Shown here in pieces: positions 50,201 to 63,293 of a stretch of 64,000 nucleotides of DNA. The DNA is taken from the NCBI RefSeq assembly GCF_020400605.1, contig NZ_JAINRD010000027.1, forward strand, positions 1 to 64,000, in the 5' to 3' direction. Source of the DNA: Streptomyces aculeolatus. Lineage in GTDB: Bacteria; Actinomycetota; Actinomycetes; Streptomycetales; Streptomycetaceae. The stretch's first letter is position 1. Every line of letters begins with the position of its first letter. A model generated the notes under the pieces. That model was not told where the DNA came from and ran no database searches. It worked only from the letters and a program-made list of their open reading frames with translations. The position numbers and the translations under genes are program-made.

Positions 50201-50697
50201 CGGGTACGGCTCCTGTCGCGGCAGCCCTGATCGCGGCGTGGAAGCTGACTCATCACGACCGCCTATATAGATGAACAACGAATCAAGGTTCCAGGATTCC
50301 GCCTGGCTCGGTGAATGTCAACCACGCCCCCGGCGGCGTCCGGGTGTGACGAGCGTCACTCCGTATCGCGTTGCGCGAGTGCCGCGCGGCGGGCCAATCT
50401 CGATACATATCGAAACAGCAGGAGTAGACGGCACGGGCGCCTGCCCGACGCCTTGAGACACCGGGGGAACGGCGGCCGTGCCGACGGCCCGCCCGGCCCG
50501 TGAACGGCCAGAGCGCTCGCCACGCACGCGGCCGTCCATTCGACGGGACCGGCACTTCCCCGACTCTCTCCTACTCCCGCTCTCCCGGTGTGTGCGCCCG
50601 CCACCGGGCCGGCCCGCTGCCGGCTCGCCGCGCACAGACCGCGGTCCTTCCGTGCTGCTTCACAGTGAACGGCTTCGCCCTTCCCGGAAGGACACCC
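50201..50697. other. Divergent promoter region of the CC-protein and PKS operons
   Basis: 497 nt without a convincing gene. The left 90 nt are AT-rich, suited to the leftward promoter. A small palindrome at 50400-50413 and a GGAAGGA ribosome site just before the PKS ATG are the only other features I can support. Confidence 0.5.
50400..50413 (+). promoter_or_regulatory. Palindrome upstream of the PKS gene, possible operator
   Basis: TCGATACATATCGA: two 6-bp arms around CA, 285 nt before the PKS ATG in a locally AT-rich patch. It could be a repressor site for the biosynthetic operon. No clear -35/-10 pair was identified. Confidence 0.35.
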
Positions 50698-57363
<6,666 letters not shown>

Positions 57364-57393
57364 ACCGAGCGACTGACGAGGAACCGACTGCCC

Positions 57394-58434
57394 ATGAAAA
57401 CGACCGACATCCGCATCGCCGGACTCGGCACCTACGTCCCGGAGAGCGTCGACGCGCGCAAGGCCGTGGCGCTCGGCCTGTACGACGCGGAGGACTGCGA
57501 GTTCTACGGCTGGACCGGCGCCGCGGTGGCCGACGACATGCCCGCCCCCGACATGGCGGTGGCCGCCGCGCGCCAGGCGCTGGAGCGCTCCGAACTGCAC
57601 CCGCACGACATCGACATGCACATCCACGCCTGCGGACACGAGCAGGGCCCCGAAGGCTGGTCACCGCAGCACTACATCCTGCGCCACCTCACGGACCGCG
57701 ACGTGCCGTCCTTCCGCGTCTGGCAGGCGTGCAGCGGCCTCATCGGCTCCCTGGAGCTGGCCGCCTGCTACCTCAAGGCCGTACCCGAGCGCACCGCCGC
57801 CCTCGTGACGGGCGCCGACAACGTCGGCACCCCGAACTTCAACCGCTGGGCGTTCGGCATCCAGAACGGCGTGCTGGGCGACGCGGGCAGCGCGGTGCTG
57901 CTGTCGAAGACCGACGGCTTCGCGAGCCTGCTGTCGATCAACACCGGTTCCACCGCCGAGGTGGAGGAGCAGTACCGGGGCAACGAGCCGCTCTTCCCGC
58001 CGTCGGCGACCGTCGGCCGGGGCATGGATTTCAAGGAACGCCTGGCCGCGGCCGGCGGTCTTGAGGAGACCGTCGCGGAAGTCGTACGCCGCCAGGGCGA
58101 GCTGCGCACCGAGATCGCGCTGCGCACCCTGGCCGAGGCGGGTCTGGAGCCGGGCGACGTCACCCGCGTCTGCCACGTCTTCACGGGCCAGGAGAGCTAC
58201 CTGAAGGTCATCCTCGACCCCATGGGCCTGTCGCCGGAGCAAGGGCTCCTCGACTTCGGCCGGAACCTCGGCCACCTGACGGTCAACGACCAGATCGTGG
58301 GCCTGACCCACCTGGTGGAGACCGCGCAGGTGGGCCCCGGAGACCACGTCCTGATCGTGGCCCACGGCGGCGGGGTCTCCATCACCTGCGCCGTCGTCCG
58401 CATCGACCGGCGGCCCGTCTGGGCCGCCGGCTGA
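57394..58434 (+). CDS. Beta-ketoacyl-ACP synthase III-like enzyme
   Basis: A 346-residue thiolase-fold enzyme of the FabH class. The catalytic triad is complete: Cys 113 in 'VWQACSGLIGS', His 261 in 'VCHVFTGQES', Asn 291 in 'GRNLGHLTVNDQI', with the FabH spacing of 30 between His and Asn. 'SFRVWQACSG' differs from the FabH consensus, as in KAS III paralogues of secondary metabolism, which prime synthases, join two acyl chains or transfer acyl groups. It is 30 nt after the PKS. With no thioesterase present it may release or condense the polyketide with the arsenical unit; that is inference. Confidence 0.92.
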   Translation: MKTTDIRIAGLGTYVPESVDARKAVALGLYDAEDCEFYGWTGAAVADDMPAPDMAVAAARQALERSELHPHDIDMHIHACGHEQGPEGWSPQHYILRHLTDRDVPSFRVWQACSGLIGSLELAACYLKAVPERTAALVTGADNVGTPNFNRWAFGIQNGVLGDAGSAVLLSKTDGFASLLSINTGSTAEVEEQYRGNEPLFPPSATVGRGMDFKERLAAAGGLEETVAEVVRRQGELRTEIALRTLAEAGLEPGDVTRVCHVFTGQESYLKVILDPMGLSPEQGLLDFGRNLGHLTVNDQIVGLTHLVETAQVGPGDHVLIVAHGGGVSITCAVVRIDRRPVWAAG

Positions 58435-58515
58435 ACACCTCCCGCCCGCCGGCTCCCGAACGGGGCCGGCGGGCGGCCTGTCCGCTCCTTCCCACCACCG
58501 ACCCCGGGGGTATCC

Positions 58516-59211
58516 GTGGCACAACTCGCCGCATCACCCTTGCTCGACGCCGAAGCCCTGATCTCCACCTTCGGGCTGCTGGGCATCATGGCCACCGTCT
58601 TCGCCGAATCCGGGCTGATCGTCTGCTTCTTCCTGCCCGGCGACTCGCTGCTGTTCACGTCCGGACTGCTCGTGGCCAACGACCAGTTCCTCCACCAGCC
58701 GCTGTGGCTGGTCATGCTCGCCATCGCGGTCGCCGCAGTCCTGGGCGACCAGTTCGGGTACGCCTTCGGCCGCAAGGTGGGCGGCGCGCTGTTCCGCAGG
58801 CCCAACTCCCGCTTCTTCAAGCAGGAGAACGCCGAACGCGCCCACGACTTCATGGCGAAGCACGGGCCCAAGGCGCTGGTCATGGCCCGCTTCATCCCCG
58901 TCTTCCGCACCTTCATCCCCATCACCGCCGGGGTCGGGAGGATGGCGTACCGCACCTTCTTCCTCTTCAACGTGCTCGGTGCCGTCCTGTGGTCGGTCAG
59001 CCTCACCACGGTCGGCTACTACCTGGGCCAGGTGGACTTCGTCCGCGAGAACATCGAGTTCATCGTCATCGGGATCGTCCTCGTCTCCGGCATCCCGATC
59101 ATCGTCGAAGGCATACGCATGCGCCGCCGCGCCCGCAGCGCCAAGGCAGAGGGCTCCCGGACGGACACCACCGCGACCGCCGCACCGGAAACGGAGCTTC
59201 CCCGGCCATGA
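58516..59211 (+). CDS. DedA-family membrane protein
   Basis: A 231-residue SNARE-associated/DedA (VTT) protein with about five hydrophobic segments. Family signatures: 'VFAESGLIVCFFLPGDSLLF' (acidic Glu in the first segment), 'GDQFGYAFGRKVG', 'GPKALVMARFIPVFRTFIPI' (the conserved R-F-I-P-x-x-R motif) and 'GAVLWSVSLTTVGYYLG'. DedA proteins act as lipid or metabolite transporters, and some work in resistance. GTG start at 58516. Its stop overlaps the ATG of the decarboxylase gene (ATGA), so the two are coupled; the cluster context suggests export or membrane handling of an arsenolipid-like product. Confidence 0.92.
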   Translation: MAQLAASPLLDAEALISTFGLLGIMATVFAESGLIVCFFLPGDSLLFTSGLLVANDQFLHQPLWLVMLAIAVAAVLGDQFGYAFGRKVGGALFRRPNSRFFKQENAERAHDFMAKHGPKALVMARFIPVFRTFIPITAGVGRMAYRTFFLFNVLGAVLWSVSLTTVGYYLGQVDFVRENIEFIVIGIVLVSGIPIIVEGIRMRRRARSAKAEGSRTDTTATAAPETELPRP

Positions 59212-60311
59212 TCTCCGCACCAGACTTCTGCGACCTGCTCGCCGCCCGCGGGTACTCCCTGGCCAGCGGCGTGCCCTGCTCCCACTTCGGCGGGCCGATC
59301 GCCCACCTGAGCAACCGGCCCGGCGCGTACGTCCCGGCCCCGAACGAGGGCAGCGCCCTCGCGGTCGCCGCGGGCGCCGCGCTCGGCGGCCGGCGCGCGT
59401 ACGTGATGCTGCAGAACTCCGGCCTGGGCAACCTCATCAACCCGCTCACCTCGCTGGTGATGACCTACCGGCTGCCGATCCTGACCTTCACCAGCCTGCG
59501 CGGCTGGCCCGACCCGGCCACCGACGAACCCCAGCACGCGGTGATGGGACCGGCGACCCCCGGCCTGCTCGACAGCGTCGGCACCCCCCACTACACGCTG
59601 TACGCCAAGGACGGCACCGAGGAGTTCTCCGCGATCCTGGAGCGGACGGAGAAGGACCTGGCCGCGCAGCGGGCCCCCTTCGTCCTGGTGGAGCGCGGCG
59701 CGATCGGCAAGGCCGCGGCCACCGGAACCGCCCCCGCCGGGGGGCTCGAGGCCGCGGAGGCCATCCGTGTCGTCACGGCCGCCGCGCCGGAGGCGGCCGT
59801 CGTCGCCACCACCGGCTACACGGGCCGCGACACCTTCGCCGTCGCCGACGCGCCGGGCAACTTCTACATGCAGGGCTCGATGGGCCACGCCTCCTCGCTG
59901 GGCCTCGGGGTGGCGCTGACGCATCCGGAGCGGACGGTGGTGGTCCTGGACGGGGACGGTGCGCTGCTGATGCACCTGGGCGCGCTGTCGATGATCGGCC
60001 ACGCGGCACCCGGCAACCTGATCCACGTCGTACTCGACAACCGCGTGCACGAGTCGACGGGCGGGCAGGCGACCACGTCGGGGACCACCTCGTTCCCGCA
60101 GGCGGCGCTGGCGGCCGGCTACGTAAGCGCGGTCGCCTGCGACAGCCAGGAGGCCCTGCACGCCGCGGTGCTCAGCGCCCGCAGAACCTCCGGTCCGCAC
60201 CTGATCAGTGTCACGACGCTGCCGCGCACCGGCGCGATCCCGCCGCGGGCGACCAACGCCCTGAGCCCTCTGGACATCCGGGACCGCTTCCAGGACAGCC
60301 TTCAGCAGTAG
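59208..60311 (+). CDS. TPP-dependent phosphonopyruvate-decarboxylase-like enzyme (probable arsonopyruvate decarboxylase)
   Basis: A 367-residue thiamine-diphosphate enzyme of the Ppd family, which turns phosphonopyruvate into phosphonoacetaldehyde. Residues 1-170 form the PYR half ('SGVPCSHFGGPI', 'NEGSALAVAAGAALGG', 'VMLQNSGLGNLINPLTSLVM', 'ATDEPQHAVMG') and 185-367 the PP half with the TPP motif 'LDGDGALLMHLGALSMIGHA' to 'VVLDNRVHESTGGQ' and 'QGSMGHASSLGLGVAL'. The window shows no phosphoenolpyruvate mutase, but has ArsR, CC protein and ArsO-like genes, so the natural substrate is more likely the arsenic analogue, arsonopyruvate, giving arsonoacetaldehyde. This is how Ppd homologues are interpreted in S. 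lividans-type arseno-organic clusters. ATGA overlap with the DedA gene. Confidence 0.92.
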   Translation: MISAPDFCDLLAARGYSLASGVPCSHFGGPIAHLSNRPGAYVPAPNEGSALAVAAGAALGGRRAYVMLQNSGLGNLINPLTSLVMTYRLPILTFTSLRGWPDPATDEPQHAVMGPATPGLLDSVGTPHYTLYAKDGTEEFSAILERTEKDLAAQRAPFVLVERGAIGKAAATGTAPAGGLEAAEAIRVVTAAAPEAAVVATTGYTGRDTFAVADAPGNFYMQGSMGHASSLGLGVALTHPERTVVVLDGDGALLMHLGALSMIGHAAPGNLIHVVLDNRVHESTGGQATTSGTTSFPQAALAAGYVSAVACDSQEALHAAVLSARRTSGPHLISVTTLPRTGAIPPRATNALSPLDIRDRFQDSLQQ

Positions 60312-60324
60312 ACGGTCGGCTGCC

Positions 60325-60370
60325 GTCCGGCCTGTGCTCCCTCGCGGACGTGAGAGGGCACAGGCCGGAC
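60325..60370. terminator. Hairpin between decarboxylase and second arsR
   Basis: GTCCGGCCTGTGC (60325-60337) pairs perfectly with GCACAGGCCGGAC (60358-60370); further CCCTC/GAGGG pairing is possible inside. It separates convergent genes and ends the PKS operon 14 nt after the stop. Confidence 0.75.
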
Positions 60371-60390
60371 GCACGCTTGTGCCGGGTGTA

Positions 60391-60792
60391 TCAGGCGTTC
60401 TGTACCGTGCCCGCCTGGTCGGCCTCGGGCTGGAGGCAGGCCGCCACCGTCTCGGGGTCCATGGCCGCCAGGCTGGCGAACATGCGCAGCGGCTCGGCCA
60501 GGGTCTGACAGCACATCACGTACTGGTTGCTGCGCCCCTTGGGTATCGCCTCGATGAGGCCCTGCTCGCGCAAGGGCGCCAGATGGTGACTGACCAGCGT
60601 CTGGCTCAGGCCCGTCGCCTCCTGCAACTCCTTGACGGTACGCGGCCGCTGCGCGATCAGCAGGATCAGCATCAGCCGGGTCTCGTCGGCCAGTGCACGC
60701 AGCTTGGGCGCCAGCATCCGGGCCCGCTCGCGTTCGCCGATCCACTGGGCGGGATCGCTGACCGCGACCCTCAACTTCGCCGGCCGGGCCAT
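60391..60792 (-). CDS. ArsR-family repressor, C-terminal Cys-pair type
   Basis: A 133-residue winged-helix repressor. DNA-binding region 'ELQEATGLSQTLVSHHLAPL' and wing 'GLIEAIPKGRSNQYVM'. It lacks the CVCD site; instead Cys 94-95 lie in 'YVMCCQTLAEP' with Cys 119 near the C-terminus. A vicinal pair at 95-96 plus a third Cys is the site reported for the Acidithiobacillus ferrooxidans ArsR, so this is probably an independent arsenite sensor, different from the one at 47229. ATG 60792 follows GGAAGG. It is convergent with the decarboxylase gene; it may control the PKS operon, the exporter, or both. Confidence 0.92.
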   Translation of the reverse strand: MARPAKLRVAVSDPAQWIGERERARMLAPKLRALADETRLMLILLIAQRPRTVKELQEATGLSQTLVSHHLAPLREQGLIEAIPKGRSNQYVMCCQTLAEPLRMFASLAAMDPETVAACLQPEADQAGTVQNA

Positions 60793-60905
60793 CGTCACCT
60801 TCCTCTCACCCCCGTACCTGCCGTCCGGCCATGGACCCGCCACGCTGGGTGAGCCGATGTGGACCGCGGGTTCAATCCTACGCACCCTCGATCTCCCCGG
60901 ACCTA

Positions 60906-61080
60906 GGGTCTGTCTTCGATCTCGCGTCGTTCGCCCGAAGGGCGTGCGGCGCGGCGTCTGGTGCGTGCGATCGCAAGGCGGAGGGTCGACCGCATAGTGG
61001 GCCTATTCGGTTGATCCCGACAACGCGGCGAGCGTGCGTGCCAGGGGTCGTGCCGCAGACGCGAGATCGAAGACAGACCC
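60906..61080. mobile_element. Non-autonomous transposable element (MITE), 175 bp
   Basis: The ends are perfect 23-bp inverted repeats beginning GGGTCTGTCTTCGATC and running inward from 60906 and 61080. The interior (about 130 nt) has no open frame. Flanks read CCTA on the left and TAGG on the right, which fits insertion into CCTAGG with duplication of TA. This is the form of a MITE mobilised by a transposase elsewhere in the genome; I cannot name the insertion-sequence family with confidence. It lies between the second arsR and the exporter gene, and its last base is also the final base of the exporter's TAG stop. Confidence 0.88.
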
Positions 61081-62645
61081 TAGGAGGACGCCGGGGAGTC
61101 CGCCTTGCCGCCGGGGGCGGCGACTTCGGCCTGCGCGGTGGCGCCGTCCTCGGCCACGCGGGCCCGGGGCAGGACGAATGCCGTGGTGAGGGCGCCGGCG
61201 ACCGCGACGCCGACGGCGATCATCAAGGTGGTGGCGAAGCCGCCGACGAAGGAGTGCTGCGCGGCGTCCAGCACCCGGCGGCCCGCCGCACCGCCGAGTT
61301 GCTCTGCGGCGGCGGAGGCGCCCGCAAGGGACTCGCGCACCGCCGCCCCGGCCTCGCCGGGCAGGCGGGCGGCCTGGGGCAGATCGTCGCGGTAGAGGGT
61401 GGTGACCACACTGCCGCTGATGGCGATGCCGAGCGCGCCGCCGACCTGCATGCCGACGTCCGCCACCGCGGAGCCGGCGCCCGCCTGGCGGGCGGCGGAG
61501 ACGACCAGGATCGCGTCGACCGCGGCCGGCAGGGCGATGCCCATGCCCAGGCCGAACACCGCGAGCCCCAGGAGGGCCTGGTTCTCGTCGTCGACGGACA
61601 GGCCGGCCAGGATGCCCATGCCGACAGCGCACAGCAGCAGCCCGAACACCACGGTGGCCTTCAGACCGGCCCGTTCGACGAGCTTCGCCGACAGCGGGGC
61701 ACCGACCATCATCGTGCCGATGGCGAGCATCCGCAGCCCGGCGCCCAGGGGGTCCAGTTCCAGCACCGACTGCAGGTACTGGGTGAGCAGATACAGGCCG
61801 CTGTACAGGCCGAAGGAGGTGCAGGCGATCGCCAGGGCGCCGCCGCCGTAGCGGGCGTTGAGGAACAGGCCGACGTCGAGCATGGGGTGGGCGGTGTGCC
61901 GCTCCCAGAGCACGAAGGCGACCATCAGGGCGACGCCCACGAACAGGGAGCCGAGCGTGACGATGTCACCCCAGCCGTTGTGCGGCGCCTCGACCAGCCC
62001 GTAGACGATGGCGACCAGGCCGCCCACCGAGAGCAGGGCGCCGACCAGGTCCAGCCCGGGGTGGTCCGCTGCCTTGGACTCGGGGATCAGCTTGGCAGCG
62101 CCGATCAGGGCGATGGCGGCCAGCGGGACGTTGATGAGGAACATCGAGCCCCACCAGAAGTGCTCCAGCAGCAGGCCGCTGACGAGCGGGCCGAGCGGGA
62201 CGCCGACGGCGGCGGCACCGGACCAGATGCCGATGGCCTTGCCCTGCTCCTCGCGCGGGAAGACGTCCTTGATGATGGCCAGGGTGGCGGGCATCATCAG
62301 CGCCGCCGAGATGCCCATCAGGGCGCGGAACGTGATCAGCGCCTCGGCGCTGGCGGCGAACGCGGCGCCGAGGCTGGTCAGCGCGAAGGCGGCCAGACCG
62401 ATCGACAGCAGCCGCTTGCGGCCGAACCGGTCGGACAGGCCGCCGGCCATGAGCAGCAGCCCGCCGAAGGCCAGGGCGTACGAGTCGACCATCCACTGGA
62501 GCTGGCTGCTGGTGGCATCCAGATCCTTCTGGATGCTGGGCAGGGCCAGATTCAGGATGAGGGTGTCCAGGCCGATCAGCACCAGACTCAGGCACAGGAC
62601 GTTCAGGATCTGCCATCGGCGTGGATGGCCGGTGGAGCTGTTCAC
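61080..62645 (-). CDS. DHA2-family MFS exporter (EmrB/QacA type)
   Basis: A 521-residue, 14-helix proton-driven exporter. Signatures: 'LIGLDTLILNLALPSIQKDL' in helix 1 (the DHA2 'D..IVNVALP' motif), loop motif A 'GGLSDRFGRKRLLSIGL', motif C region 'GAAAVGVPLGPLVSGLLLE', and 'NVPLAAIALIGA'. The C-terminal tail is soluble. GTG start at 62645 with AGGAGAG. A large perfect palindrome at 62721-62756 lies just upstream, so a dedicated repressor probably controls it. The stop codon abuts the MITE. In the cluster context it is the candidate exporter for the final arsenical, but drug efflux in general is equally compatible. Confidence 0.93.
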   Translation of the reverse strand: MNSSTGHPRRWQILNVLCLSLVLIGLDTLILNLALPSIQKDLDATSSQLQWMVDSYALAFGGLLLMAGGLSDRFGRKRLLSIGLAAFALTSLGAAFAASAEALITFRALMGISAALMMPATLAIIKDVFPREEQGKAIGIWSGAAAVGVPLGPLVSGLLLEHFWWGSMFLINVPLAAIALIGAAKLIPESKAADHPGLDLVGALLSVGGLVAIVYGLVEAPHNGWGDIVTLGSLFVGVALMVAFVLWERHTAHPMLDVGLFLNARYGGGALAIACTSFGLYSGLYLLTQYLQSVLELDPLGAGLRMLAIGTMMVGAPLSAKLVERAGLKATVVFGLLLCAVGMGILAGLSVDDENQALLGLAVFGLGMGIALPAAVDAILVVSAARQAGAGSAVADVGMQVGGALGIAISGSVVTTLYRDDLPQAARLPGEAGAAVRESLAGASAAAEQLGGAAGRRVLDAAQHSFVGGFATTLMIAVGVAVAGALTTAFVLPRARVAEDGATAQAEVAAPGGKADSPASS

Positions 62646-62720
62646 TCACGCTCTCCTCAGACGCAACGGGCCGGGTCCCGCGGGAGGTCGGGGCCGACCA
62701 GCCGTATCTAAACAGCTCTC

Positions 62721-62756
62721 GCCACTATCAACAGCGTTTGCTGTTGATAGTGGCGT
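62721..62756. promoter_or_regulatory. Long perfect palindrome, probable repressor operator of the exporter
   Basis: Arms CGCCACTATCAACAGC (62721-62736) and GCTGTTGATAGTGGCG (62741-62756) are perfect complements around GTTT, 76-111 nt upstream of the exporter GTG. ATCAA and TTGAT halves appear inside, which are elements of ArsR operators, though the spacing is larger than usual; TetR operators are also of this size. A transcription terminator is less likely because no gene ends here. Confidence 0.65.
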
Positions 62757-62906
62757 GTGTTGTGCGCCAATTCCAGCCATCTGCCCCGTGACCTCAGGAT
62801 TCCCCCGGCCGATCGGTGCACTCCCGCGCTGATGTGCGCAAAGGGCGTGCGGGCCGGACCGCCGGGGCCGGCTGCCGGATGGAGGGCCGCGCCGGGAGGA
62901 AGTCAC

Positions 62907-63134
62907 ATGGAGTCGTGGAGAGTTGGCGCAAATCTTTCCCCGCCGCGTACGGGACCCTCGAATACTTCGACCGTCATCGATAAATTGACCGAGAAGCAGC
63001 ACGGGGTTCCGTGCAGAAGGTCACGCACGAGGTGCCAGGGGGATGGAACAGATGCGTACATCCGGCAGGCAATTGCTGGCAGCCGCACCGCCGACGGCAC
63101 CGCGGTAGCGCCCACACACCTTCGTCTTCCATGA
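62907..63134 (+). CDS. Possible small ORF, 75 aa
   Basis: ATG 62907 has a near-perfect ribosome site (GGGAGGA, 6 nt spacing) and opens 75 codons (MESWRVGANLSPPRTGPSNT...). No signal peptide, membrane helix or family is recognisable, and the composition is Arg/Thr/Pro-rich. The third-position GC bias is weak, so it may be spurious; the ribosome site is the main argument in favour. Confidence 0.3.
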   Translation: MESWRVGANLSPPRTGPSNTSTVIDKLTEKQHGVPCRRSRTRCQGDGTDAYIRQAIAGSRTADGTAVAPTHLRLP

Positions 63135-63293
63135 GGTCCGTGCATGGCGGCACGGTCCTGACGTCACCTCGAACCCGATGAACAACTGCGCAGTCGGACG
63201 CGTTCGGCACACGTCCGGCTCCGCACACGAGGCCGGAATCAGCCACTGGCGACGACTGGTTCCCGGGCCTGTCGAAATACAAAGGGGGAACCG

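Larger units (their letters stand above)
62646..63293. other. 648-nt intergenic region: operator and possible small ORF
   Basis: Divergent region between the exporter and the amidotransferase gene. It contains a 16-bp-arm palindrome (62721-62756) and a 75-codon frame with a good ribosome site (62907-63134). The rest shows no recognised feature, and its composition is less GC-biased than that of the flanking genes. Confidence 0.5.

Noticed and set aside
60906..61080. The inverted repeat after the exporter gene as a simple terminator
   Set aside because: The arms are 175 bp apart at their outer ends with long unpaired interior and flanked by duplicated TA; this fits a MITE better than a transcription terminator.
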